Origin: Topomyia yanbarensis
Taxonomy: Eukaryota; Arthropoda; Insecta; Diptera; Culicidae
NCBI RefSeq assembly: GCF_030247195.1
Contig: NC_080670.1
Coordinates: 41,711,524-41,775,523 of the forward strand
Reading direction: 5' to 3'
Length of the DNA: 64,000 nucleotides
Numbering within the stretch: the stretch's first letter is position 1; each line of letters opens with the position of its first letter. A model generated the notes under the pieces. The model was not told where the DNA came from, did not search any database, and was given only the letters and a program-made list of their open reading frames with translations. A program made the position numbers and the translations under genes. Positions 11,451 to 21,604 of the stretch are shown one piece after another.

Positions 11451-11681
11451 TTAGAGGGAGGGCAGCGTCTGCGGATAGCATATCTTAAGTGCTTGACGAG
11501 TTCTCCGGCAATTTCTCGGGGTTAGATTGTTGCGGTTCCGTTGTCTACGAGGGAGAAGCTGACTTGCTTCCTTTCTCGCTAAGAACGTCCACTCTCCTTC
11601 AAAGCTCTGCGGTGAAAATATCCCTTGGAGAAACGCGTTCCAGCTTTTGATCTTCGAAGCCTCAAAGGCCTTCCTGGCCAA
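11451..11681 (-). pseudogene. Fragment upstream of the RT domain
   Basis: The frame begins ARKAFEASKIKSWNAFLQGI, the (R)KAF..SK..SW..F pattern commonly found just before the RT of arthropod non-LTR elements. It lies rightward of the RT on the same strand, as expected for an ORF2 read right to left. It then runs into unrelated residues, so only the first third is convincing. Confidence 0.5.
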
Positions 11682-11700
11682 GTTTTTGTGATCTACGAAA

Positions 11701-12907
11701 GTCTTCAGTCCTTTGTTATTTCATGGGGTGGCTAGCGGAGGTCTTTTATGTATCCGGAATGTTTTGCGGCAGTCGTTGATGGCAGTGGCGTAGTAATAAT
11801 TTTTTTCCGGTGGTGGGGGGGGGGGGGTGGGGTTGCGATATGAAGATTTTTTGTATATATATGTAAAAAATGTTCAAAAACCAACAACTCAGGGAACAGG
11901 TCAAGGTAGGAAAGCTAGCTGTGGGTCTAGAATTAATGCTCTTCCCCTACGAGGACAATCTGGGCGGCAAACTTCAGACTGTTCATATTTCACTGTAAAG
12001 CGAGTGTGGGTCGTGAGACGAAGTCGTTCTCAATGACTGATATGCTGTAATCGTCGGAGGAGAGTCAGAGTCCGCAGTTGATTGAGTCCGGTCAGTTTTT
12101 CGGTCGAACGCGCTTTCCTCGCGTCCTCTGGGTGAAGGTCTACTATGAGGATTCGTTCCAACGATCCCTCTTTTGTGATATGTTACTCCGTTCTGTTGAT
12201 GTTGATATCTTTATATGCAGTGGATGTGGCAAGTGGTCCGTGGGGGTTAGATGAGATGTCGATTCGGTCAGTTGCTAGGTGTGGAACCTCATTGGATGCA
12301 AAGAGCATCTGGTGATTGGGCTTAGTGTCCGGTAGGCTGGAATTTCGGTGTGACACCTGTTATTTATTGATTTCTCTTCGTTGATTGTTCAGCGGGAGGC
12401 AGCTGATATACTGGGCCGCCTGGAAACAGTTCAGAGGCGTACGGCTGTTCGTTCATTCGAATATCTATGTTGCAACTAACCCCGTGGGAAGCCGTGTAAT
12501 TATGCACCAGCAACCGACGGAGGATCGTCAACTGTGGTCGGTAGTACCCTGGACAGGGCTGGCGCAGGGGAGAAGAATTTATCCCTATCTATACTACTTG
12601 AAGATAAATCTTCGGTCGGTCTACTGTTGTAGCTGCTGGGGTCGTACCTCTTTTGGTTGTGACGCACGACTGGACTACCGAATAGCTCTGTCAGTGACCG
12701 CAGTGGTTAAAGTCGTTGTATTTTAACAAAAATTGCTTTGTTTGTAAAACGTTTTACTGAGATTTGCTAGTCCCCGAACGAGATTCCTTGGGCTTGGTAC
12801 ACAAGCTGCAAATTATCATTGCTCACTCATTTGACCGGTTGTCGTCTGGGCCACTTTGCCCATAATGGATCGCAGGAAGATTAGTGATTTCAGCAAAAAA
12901 AACCCAA
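11701..12907. other. Probable 5' remainder of the non-LTR element, unassigned
   Basis: Base composition (GC-richer than surroundings) and position suggest this is the rest of the same minus-strand element, where an endonuclease would be expected. Translated fragments on the minus strand give no endonuclease motif I trust. A G-run (11,814-11,829) interrupts it. The plus-strand frame at 12,385-12,726 shows no domain. Confidence 0.3.
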
Positions 12908-12909
12908 TA

Positions 12910-13228
12910 GGGTGATGAGCCTATTTGCGCCATGTTTCTATTATCACCCTACCCATTTGAAGCCGTTGGTTAGAGCAGTGTCTGCCATCTTTGTTCAACG
13001 CATTGAGTCAAATGGTAGCGCAACAATGGGGGCACTCGATTCGAGTTTTCATTGTGCTCAAACTCGAGAATTTTACTGTTTTCAACGCAATTGTGTTATT
13101 ATATTGGTTCTTAACAACGAAGCAAAGAGGTTGATGTCAATTTTTACGCATTCCATTGATTGTAAGGCAAGAAATTACCGAATTAGTGAGGCACCTTGCT
13201 TAGTGTGGTGAAAATAGGCTCATCACCC
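12910..13228. mobile_element. 319-bp MITE with TA target duplication
   Basis: Perfect inverted ends GGGTGATGAGCCTATTT and AAATAGGCTCATCACCC are flanked by TA at 12908-12909 and 13229-13230. The interior is not palindromic and codes for nothing recognisable. I recall this terminus as a common mosquito repeat; the TA flanks suggest a Tc1/mariner-type mobiliser. Confidence 0.7.
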
Positions 13229-13230
13229 TA

Positions 13231-15110
13231 TATGTGTATTTGAAATGGTTAAAAAAAAGACCAGTAACATGTACGAAAATGTCATTCGGTTCAATTTTAC
13301 AAAACATCAGCTTTGATTTTCCCAATCAAGTTCCCTCAGCAAAACGTTTGTGTGTATGTGTCTGTTGCAAGCCGAACAAAACACCCGACACTCCATTCGT
13401 GCCATAAATCCCCCTCAAATCCCAGCCTGAGCTAACTTTCCGTTGATCTTCATTTCGGCCAGATTGCAAAGCTATTGTAAAGCCGATGATACCACTGTTA
13501 GGTCGTCTCTAAACGTACCTACGCCGCCCCACTCACTCCCATCGGGAGAGGGGTGTGAGAGAGAGGGCGGTTTTAGCTTATGCACACCGATAACAACTCT
13601 CGGTGGCCGTGACGTTACGCTGACACAAAAACACCTTCCTTCTCACACTACGCCGAGCTACAAATTGGTTTATTCTGTTTTGCAGCATTTTGGCAGTATT
13701 AAATTTTTACGGTTCTGCTTTTTATCGGTGCCGAGCAAAAAAAAATCGAATCGCAGTTCTCTCCACCACACCGCCCTGGGTGGTAGGCACACGTGTAGCT
13801 AGAGGTGAACGCATGTCAGCCAACCAGCCAGACAGGCTGGATCCGAATATGTGTGGTACGGCCAACCACGCTGACATACGGGCTGCGTGCTGTATGCAGA
13901 GCTCTACTGATGCGACTACCAGGAACAGTAACCGTACAAGCCGGCCGGAGGCGGAAGCAACGATTATAAAGTGAAACAGACTCAAATGGCGCCAATAAAA
14001 ATCTCGTTTAGCCGTCTAGATTGATTCGAACGAAAAATAGCTTTCCGGAGGAATTGCGGTGTGTGTCTATTCTTTCCAAAAGTTTTGTTGGCGTTGTTTA
14101 CATGTTTGTTTCCCGTTGTATTTTTTCTGTGACTTCTGATGGGGCGGGCAATTTCTACGAATTGTATTGATTGGTTGACTCAACTGATTGCGGTTAGTTT
14201 TGCTTTGGGGGTATACTTTAGATGCAGAGAACATACATCAGTTCATATCGAGTATACATTGTGTCTATTCAAAGGTAAGTGGGATATCACCACAGGATAC
14301 GCTATTGAGACATCCACCGAAACGTACACGCCGCACCAACTGCTTACTAAAGGCCGCTCTAGTTTTTGGTGTAACTAGTACTTGTATTTCCTATTTGCGG
14401 TAGTAATAAGCCTCCCATATTGGTTTTAACGCAAGGACAATTTTTAAAACGGAATTGGATTGATAAGTATAATTCATTAAACCAATTTTATCAATTCTAT
14501 AGTCTAAAAAGAATTTTAGGAATTATACTGAGCGTGGTGAATTTGGCACCACTTGCACCTGGTATAATCATTATGAAGAAAACGTTGCATAACGCAGGGC
14601 AAATTTTTGGAATTTTTGGCTGTGTTCTCATTCAGCCCTTCGTTATGCAAATTCGCCATAGTATTATATCAGATCGGCTAAGCGCGATGTTTCATGGAGC
14701 GCGGCCGTTCCTTTCATTCGTGAAAGGTCGAGTGGAATTTTGGGTAAATGTGCTAATACAATTAATTTGAGTCTGCGGATCGTTATAAAACTGTGATTAT
14801 AGCAGCATATACGATGAAATGAAAAGCGTTTTCCCGGTTTCCCTCGCTTATCAAACCATTAGCAGACACTTATATCAGTATCCAATAAACCAGCATATAT
14901 CAATATCTCCTTCACACAACGCTACAACCAGACTACTCAAATCGTCAATCATACCCGCACTACCGCTTGTCAGAAGAAAACAAACCGATGAGCATACATA
15001 CTCCAATGCACACTCCAGTATATACAACTACCGTAGTGCACTCTAGAGCGCGCACCGTGGTGCATTCATCTGAGCATGCCACACATAATTTAACGAGCAA
15101 GAGATCGGGT
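13231..15110. other. GC-richer single-copy stretch, no gene confirmed
   Basis: This is the least repeat-like part of the left half. A strong splice-donor match AAAG|GTAAGT lies at 14,271-14,280 (plus strand), with an open frame from 14,139 leading into it, so a short 5' exon is conceivable. No recognisable protein, acceptor or promoter supports it. A small hairpin TTGCATAACGcAGGGC / GCCCTTCGTTATGCAA spans about 14,584-14,650. Confidence 0.25.
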
Positions 15111-15111
15111 C

Positions 15112-15352
15112 TCTCGACAGAGATGCCAGATGATAAGACATGTCTTCATTTTGAAGACATTTGAAAGGTTATGAAGACGAGTTTTTCATTTTGAAGGCAA
15201 ATTTTTTGGGATGTTTTGTCTGATTTCTGGCAGAATTCTGGCTCAAAATCAAAAACCGATTCAGAGTCCTGGTCGGTGAAGACAAATGAAGACATTTTTT
15301 TATGAAATGTGAAGACATTTGAAAAATATGCCTCCTATCCCTGTCTCTCGCA
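15112..15352. mobile_element. Short TIR element with GAAGACA-rich interior
   Basis: The left end TCTCTCGACAGAGATGCC and the right end CCTCCTATCCCTGTCTCTCG carry inverted CTCTCGACAG(A)GAT / AT(C)CCTGTCTCTCG. Between them are repeated TGAAGACATTTGAA and TTCATTTTGAAG motifs in both orientations. There is no coding capacity. Confidence 0.45.
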
Positions 15353-15478
15353 CCCAACCACCCCTTCACCAGTGCACACTTGAAATCCGTTATTTAATTT
15401 AGCTCCGAAGGAAAGAGCGTTCTGCTTTTTCTGTGGTTTGCGATCATTGTATGCATGAAACTCAATGTGATATAAATT

Positions 15479-15735
15479 AGAGATGGTCGGGTTTCATTTT
15501 TTCGAACCCGAACCCGACCCGAACCCGAGAGCTTGAAAATTTAAAAACCCGAACCCGACCCGAGCCCGAAAATTTTAAAATAAGAAAACCCGGACCCGAC
15601 CCGTACCCGAGAATGAAAATTTTGTAAAACCCGAACCCGACCCGACCCCGAGAATTTTAAAATTTGAAAACCCGAACCCGAAAATGTTTAATTTGAGAAA
15701 CCAGGATCCGAACCCAACTTGCTAATATGAAGAAT
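15479..15735. repeat. CCCGAACCCGA-array element, left part only
   Basis: It starts with the terminus AGAGATGGTCGGGTTTC. It continues as about five variant units, each a CCCGAACCCGACCCGAG-type GC block followed by an AAAATTTTAAAA-type AT spacer, and fades near 15,730 without the matching right terminus. A complete sister element is at 21,117-21,391. Confidence 0.65.
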
Positions 15736-16625
15736 CCACCAGAGATCTCGAAGATTTTTAATTTTAGGCACCCCAGGCTCATCCTAGAATAGTAGAATCA
15801 TTCGAATCTGAAGTAGCACCATACGCGTTGAGTTATATCTGCCTATGGCGAAACGAATTACTGGCGAGTAAAATCCGCATTTTGATTTGCTATTATTGAA
15901 CGTCGAATATGTAATGTTATGAGAAACTTACAAATTGTCGATATATTAAACGAAATGTAGAATAAATCGGTCGCTAACTCATGGGGAAACAAAAAACTTA
16001 ATGGTGACAGTTTCAAACAACCTTGCCCGTCGTACTTAACCAAAATTTCTGATTTTGTATCAAAAGCGAATTCTATACATTTCTTTTCTAGGAAATGTAA
16101 AACCATTCCTGCAAGGCAGTTTGGTATAATATATCACATGTTAGCTATGGTAATTTACCAGCGCAGTACCACCAAATTTGTGATTTCAATATATGGGAAT
16201 TGTGAAGTCGTCCCCGGGCTAAAACGTCCCTTTTAGTCAATGGTTACAGTTTATTTTAACTGCAAGCATTCTTTATCATAAATCAATTTGATTATTATTA
16301 AACTTCTATTAAAGCAGGTACAACCTATTTGTTGCATTTGACAAACTTAACAGTGCCCGCTTAAAGTTTGTTTGGGGTACAAATGTACCCCACAAAACCA
16401 TTTACGTTAATGTTTTGTCATGTTTGCATAATTCCGAAGACATTATTTTATCTTTTTTTAAAAGCAAAACATCGATACACAGTAAGCGAAAAACTTGTGA
16501 AAAATTGTAAGTTTTAGAATAAAACTATCCAATTTAATTATAAATTTAATAAAAATTAGACATATTAGAGCGATTTTAGTTCTTGGCTACGAATGTATCC
16601 CAAAAAACCGTTTACTTAGAGAAAA
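15736..16625. repeat. AT-rich repeat carrying GGGGTACNAATGTACCCC palindromes
   Basis: A palindromic GGGGTACAAATGTACCCC occurs at 16,374-16,391 and a decayed version near 16,590. The segment 16,515-16,625 aligns with 25,830-25,935 over its whole length. It is the host sequence into which composite copy A inserted; its continuation is at 20,520-20,550. Confidence 0.55.
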
Positions 16626-17650
16626 ACGCTTTTAATCCACCTAACAGTGTGATGAGACATTTCTTATAACTCTTATCACTCTCTTCGGATATTATATCGT
16701 TTGAGAACATTTAGAACTTGATGTTTCGCGATGTTTTTGATAACACATACTACATGGGATAGTGGCAGGACTCAGAGAATTGCTCAAATCAGCATAGGAC
16801 AACATCAGTGCTAGAAATCTCAAACCAAATCAATGGGAAAGCGAAAAAATGGCCCATAAAATAGACATTCCAACGAATTATTGTTAATGCTATGTTAATA
16901 AAATATCTAAATTGTGGTGGGAAAACTGAATTTTCCTAAAGGGGTTATTTATTTATCATTCGCATATATGAAAAAAGCCTTATGTTTACATTTGTGAGTA
17001 TCGCCCTTTTCACAAAAAAGCGTTGAAATGAAATCGCAGCTCCTAATATCACGCTATCTCTGAAGTGCATGCGTGCATAGTTCCAAATTTTACTTCGACA
17101 TCGACTTTTTCTAAAGGTGACTTCCCAGTAGTATCCTTGATTTGAATTATTATCGCTAATCCTAATGCCAAAGAACAAACAAAAACCTCTGGAAAACGAA
17201 CCGTTTGAGGAAATCATCATCATTACTGGAATTTTCATTTTCACGAAACTTTTCGATAGCCTTCCGTCACTTGCGTTAATGCACTGGGTGCACAGTGCTC
17301 CGAAAATCTAGCGAAATCGTCTTAGGGCACCAGCGGGTCTAATTCAGAGCAATCTGCGCGGCGAGTTAAATCTGTAAAGAACACTAAAAGTTATTTTCTA
17401 TTCCAATTAATACCAATTAATTGGTATACGAATTGGAATAGGTTCGCCAAATTTTGGAAAAAGTCTATAAAATAACCCCTTGAGAGCTACCTAAAAATTG
17501 TTGTAGTTCGATGCAATAAAAAAATCATATTTGGCAATTCATATTTGGCTGATACAATTGGCGTGTCAATGTATTATAATAGATATTCAGCATTCGAAGA
17601 AGTTTCTTGTGAACGAGTGTAGAACGACTTTGTTTCTACTTAGTTGAAGT

Positions 17651-19479
17651 CAGCGGCGTAGCCAGAAATTCGGTTTGGTGGGGGTTTGGTGAAAATCGAT
17701 CTTACTGTCCAAACGGCATAATTCCGAAACCATAATTTTTGAAGTTTTAAAACTATGCAGAATTATTTTCCAGAAAATAGTAACAAGGTTTGTGTCTTTA
17801 GCGAATTTGTTGAGACTTTATTGTAGTCATGAATATTAACCTGAGAAAATTCACCATAAATACTTCTTGGACGATATACCGTCAAAATTATTTTATCAAA
17901 TGATGCGCTGTTTAACGTTTATAAAACTCATCGAAGTTACTAAACCTCCGAAATTGGCGGTTTCAAAATGATGTTATCTTGACCTTAAATTACTGTTTTT
18001 AAACATTTGACCTATACATACAATTGGTCATACAACAAAAATCAAATGCTCATCAAAATCTATCAGAACCTGCTAGAGTCGAATGGAAATCGTCATTTTT
18101 TTATAAATTTCTCTCTACATTCGGAAAGTGTTATCCTCGTTATTAATCATATTACGTTTTCGTCTCAACTCGACGCATTCCCAAAAAAAACCTGTCTTAA
18201 TCCACCTAGTGGTGCAATTGTGCTTGTCTTATTTGTCCAGACTACGATTCCATGGCTGGTTATGTTCAATACAATGGTGGAAATGAATATTACATGTTCA
18301 GTACGATTTGCACATACATACAATGGATCGACAGCCACGATCTTGAGATACTATGTGATACTGAAACATCGCTTGAAACCAGCGGCGGATCATGGAGAAA
18401 GATCCGGGAGGTTCAGGTCCTGCCGAAAATTTTCAACTTGTTAAGAAATTTTAAATTAGTTTTAATTTTAAAGTAGCAACCCCTCACTGCATACTCCCTC
18501 CGGGCCGGTATGATTGACGATTTTTAGAGTGATTGCATAACCTTTCTATATGAGAAAGGCAAAAATGTACCAAAGTCCAAAGAAGTCAATTTTTGTCAAA
18601 CATCTCAATGTTTCATGCATTTTAAAGTCATTTGGCATCAAAAATACAAATTTGATTTTGAAAATTTTTCATTTCAGTTTATATGAGAATTTGTTGTGTG
18701 ATTGCACTCTTCAACTCGTAACTCCGGAACCGGAAGTCCAATCAATAAAAAATTCAATAGCAGCCGGAAGGAAGGCTGTACCTTTCATTTGAGACTAACT
18801 TTGTGCAAATCGGTCCAGCCATCTCTGAGAAACAGAGGTCACATTTTTTTCCACATACACACATACACACACATACATACACACAGACATTTTCCGATCT
18901 CGACGAACTCAGTCGATTGGCATATGAATCTCGGTCCTCCGGGTCGGGATTAGATTGACGAGTTTTAGAGTGAATGAGAAAGGAAAAAACATTTTTAGCA
19001 AATGTTGAAAGTTATGCATTTTTTTTTGGTGAGCAGTTCTATGTTTCATAGACATTAAATCAATTTTAACTTCGCTTCCTATTAAATAAAGACCCTTATT
19101 ACAATACATTTCTACAAAAACGAGCTCAATTTGAAAATAAATCTGAGGATTATGATTGATTACAGAACTCTGGAATTTTCTATTGGAATGTTTTCAGACA
19201 GGAATTTGATATTGATGCTATTAGACAACTGTGAAACCAAGACCAATAGATCAGTTACATATCAGGACCCCATTCCGAAAATTTATCAAAAGTCCTAATG
19301 ATGTTAACAACAACAGGTTATCAATCTACGGATCAGATAATTGTTATTGTAATATTGAATTAAATCAGTCTGCATCAATAAATTTTCAACTTCAATCCAA
19401 TATTTTTTTTGGGTGTTGTGGGGGCGGGGGGGTGTTGTATGGTGTTAAACCCCAAAACCTTCTCTTGGCTACGCCGTTG
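17651..19479. mobile_element. hAT-like element nested in copy A
   Basis: Left end CAGCGGCGTAGCCAGAAATT; right end CTTGGCTACGCCGTTG, its inverse with small changes. Flanking octamers are GTTGAAGT (17,643-17,650) and CTTGGAGT (19,480-19,487). Across copies A-C the left octamer consensus is CTTGAAGT, one mismatch from the right one. The 8-bp spacing and CAGNGG start fit hAT. It has no transposase and contains the inner Helentron-like element. Confidence 0.6.
18189..18986 (+). mobile_element. Inner Helentron-like element (family 2) in copy A
   Basis: It starts AACCTGTCTTAATCCACCTA. A first 3' terminus with the CCTTTCTATATGAGAAAGG stem-loop lies near 18,541-18,559, and a second decayed one (GTGAATGAGAAAGGAAAA) at 18,970-18,986. 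Between them are CATACACACACATAC-type repeats and the GATCTCGACGAACTCAGTCG / TCCTCCGGGTC block shared with the outer family. Near 18,380 a CAGCGGCGGATC segment resembles another transposon end. Small frames here are non-coding. Confidence 0.6.
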
Positions 19480-20520
19480 CTTGGAGTTATTTTTTTCGCT
19501 TTTCATTTTCCGATATGTTTCAGATTAGAAAAATTGCAGTCAGAAGGTTCGCACAAATGAACATTTTTGTACTGATAAGTTATCAAGTTCCTTCCAGACA
19601 ACTTGGAAGTGTTCGGTGATTATTTCTAGCGGTTGTAGATAGTAAAATGAAATACAAAATTCGTTTTATCGAAATAATGTTTAGCTTATTTCAATGGATT
19701 ATTACTATATTGAACAATAAATGGACAACAAAGAGTAATCAACAAATAACAAGCCATAACTTTTAAAATATTCAAAATAGATATTTAAAGTCTTTAATAA
19801 AGTTATTCGCAAAAGTAAGAGCTACAAATTTGCTGAAGACATCATTTCGATATAATCACTTCCAAGAAAATTTGTGAAAATATCTCACTCATAGGGGGAT
19901 TAATCAGCAAAAGCACAATACCAAAAGAAAGGGCGTATTGCCTCCATTATATTCTCCGAAGATACTATTGACCTAAAATAAGCCGTTTTGGCGTTAATAA
20001 TAGATTACATGTTTTTGGTCATATTTCTGGCAATGGGAAATGATAAAAATCTTTCGTCCGCATTTAATGTTAAATATCTCTTTTGATAATAGTCCGATTT
20101 CTACAGTCTATAGCTTGTTCGAAAGGTATTCGTTAAAGCTGTCTAAAAACATATAAAATGTTAATCTATGTTGTCAATTTCGGCAGATAATTTCAAAAAA
20201 CTGCAAAAACGCCATTTTTACACATTCAAACATTCATATCTTGGAAACTAAACATCAGAATCAAAAACAAATTAATAGCGTTCATACTGTTTTTTAGTTC
20301 TTTCATTTAAAGTTGGTTTGGATAAGATCGGTTCAGCCATTGCTGAGAAACACGAATGAGAATTTGTCCGTTACACACACACACACACACAGACACACAG
20401 ACATTGTTCCAAATCGTCGAGCTGAGTCGATTGGTATATAAGACTCGGCCCTCGGGGCCTCGGAAAAATTCTTGAAAGTTTGAGCGAATTCTATACATTT
20501 CTTTTATAAGAAATGTAAAA

Positions 20521-21116
20521 AGTCACGAACCGTTGTAGGGTTAATGGACAATTATTATTCAATATGTAGCAAAAAGTACTAGCATTAAGTGCACTCGCAA
20601 CACCCACTGTTTGATTTCGGATCAATAGATTGGTTTTTATTGTTTCTACTTTCCGTAGATTTCTACTTGCTTTTCTTTAGACACTATTTGCTGTACGCTT
20701 TAGCTGAGTTTTACGCGTTTACTCTGACCGCGGCCTACGTATCGGTTTTAAAATACCTGTCGAAATTAATATTTTAAAACAGTAAGTTGAACCAATATTT
20801 TCCGATAAATTCCTGTTGACTTGATTTATTACTAATTATCATTAAAAATAAATCGCAAAGAGATTTTAGATGTGAGACACGTATTTTTGAATGCTCTCTC
20901 ATGAATGTTCTTTTAAAACATAAAATAATTCAGTCAGTTTGCGAATCTGAAGAGACAGAATTTTATACAAGAATGAAAAAATACTATATTTGAGCACCAG
21001 AAAATACGACGAATTCTAGTGATTTAAAGGTGCTACCATTTGGTACGGTTATATGTGTCTTTCATTCGTATCACGAAGTATAAAAAAAGGCTGGGTTTTG
21101 TGTATAGAGAGCGTCA
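20521..21116. other. No gene recognised; right flank of copy A
   Basis: The first 30 bases (AAAAAGTCACGAACC...GGGTTAA) continue the pre-insertion sequence also seen at 25,937-25,970. The rest is AT-rich; a 62-codon plus frame at 20,589-20,777 is aromatic-rich and unrecognised. Confidence 0.35.
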
Positions 21117-21391
21117 AGAAATGGTTGGGTTGTTTTATTCAAACCCCGAACCCGACCCGACCCCGACAATTTCTAATTTGAAAAATCCGAACCCGACCCG
21201 AGCCCGAAAGTTCAAAATTTAAAAAACCCGAACCCGACCCGAGCCCGAGAATTTCAAATTTCAAAACCCGGAACCCGTCCCGAACCCGAGAAGCTTAAAT
21301 TTATAAAACCCGAACCCGACCCGAAACCCGTCGGGTTCGGGTCGGGTCCGGGTTTCGGGTCTAAAAACCCGAACCCGACCATCTCTAATAT
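21117..21391. mobile_element. CCCGAACCCGA-array element, both termini present
   Basis: Left end AGAAATGGTTGGGTT (decayed) and right end AACCCGAACCCGACCATCTC then TAA are inverse copies of the AGAGATGGTCGGGTT terminus. The interior is about five variant units of a GC block (CCCGAACCCGACCCGAGCCC type) and an AT spacer of about 20-25 bp. Near 21,325 the orientation flips (TCGGGTTCGGGTCGGG), so the right tip can fold back on the preceding unit. Confidence 0.65.
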
Positions 21392-21604
21392 AAATAAGTG
21401 TGGAAGATTACACGGTTTGATAACCAAAAATATGTAAATAATCCAATAGTACAACGGGTCGACGTCATAGTGTTCACACGATTCAATGGGAGCGGAACGA
21501 ACGGTTGACGAAAGTAAGTCGATTTATTCTGATATCAATAACACTACTCATGTAAGATTCATCTTACGAATACCAAAGTGCCATCTTAGCCACACCTCTA
21601 TACT

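Larger units (their letters stand above)
9250..11700 (-). mobile_element. Degenerate non-LTR retrotransposon (RT + RNase H)
   Basis: Read right to left, the region holds conserved sequence upstream of the RT, then RT palm, RT thumb and an RNase H domain, followed by a short 3' flank. This is the ORF2 order of LINE-type elements of the I/Loa group, which carry RNase H. All parts are broken by stops and frame changes, and a short hAT-like insertion splits RT from RNase H. The endonuclease should lie rightward (11.7-12.7 kb); I could not identify it convincingly there. Confidence 0.75.
16626..20520 (+). mobile_element. Composite repeat copy A (outer Helentron-like element)
   Basis: The 5' end is ACGCTTTTAATCCACCTAAC. 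A subterminal ACATTTCTTATA (16,657-16,668) is the exact inverse of TATAAGAAATGT at the 3' end. There a stem-loop (ACATTTCTT, 4-nt loop, AAGAAATGT; 20,495-20,516) terminates the element. A CA microsatellite (about 20,372-20,400) precedes a GAGTCGATTGGTATATAAGA / CGGCCC block. The element carries a hAT-like insertion and within that an inner sister element. No protein is encoded. The 5'-subterminal/3'-hairpin layout is that described for Helentron-derived elements such as DINE-1; this assignment is an inference. Confidence 0.65.

Noticed and set aside
15479..15735. CCCGAACCCGA repeats as telomere-like or CRISPR-like array
   Set aside because: Units vary in length and sequence, have AT spacers and lie within a terminal-inverted-repeat element. 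They match neither insect TTAGG telomeres nor CRISPR spacing, and the DNA is eukaryotic.
18007..18476. Recurring 70-145 codon frames in the inner elements (also 29.3, 39.7, 61.0 kb)
   Set aside because: They recur only because the repeat recurs, and frames break at different points in each copy; no conserved protein.
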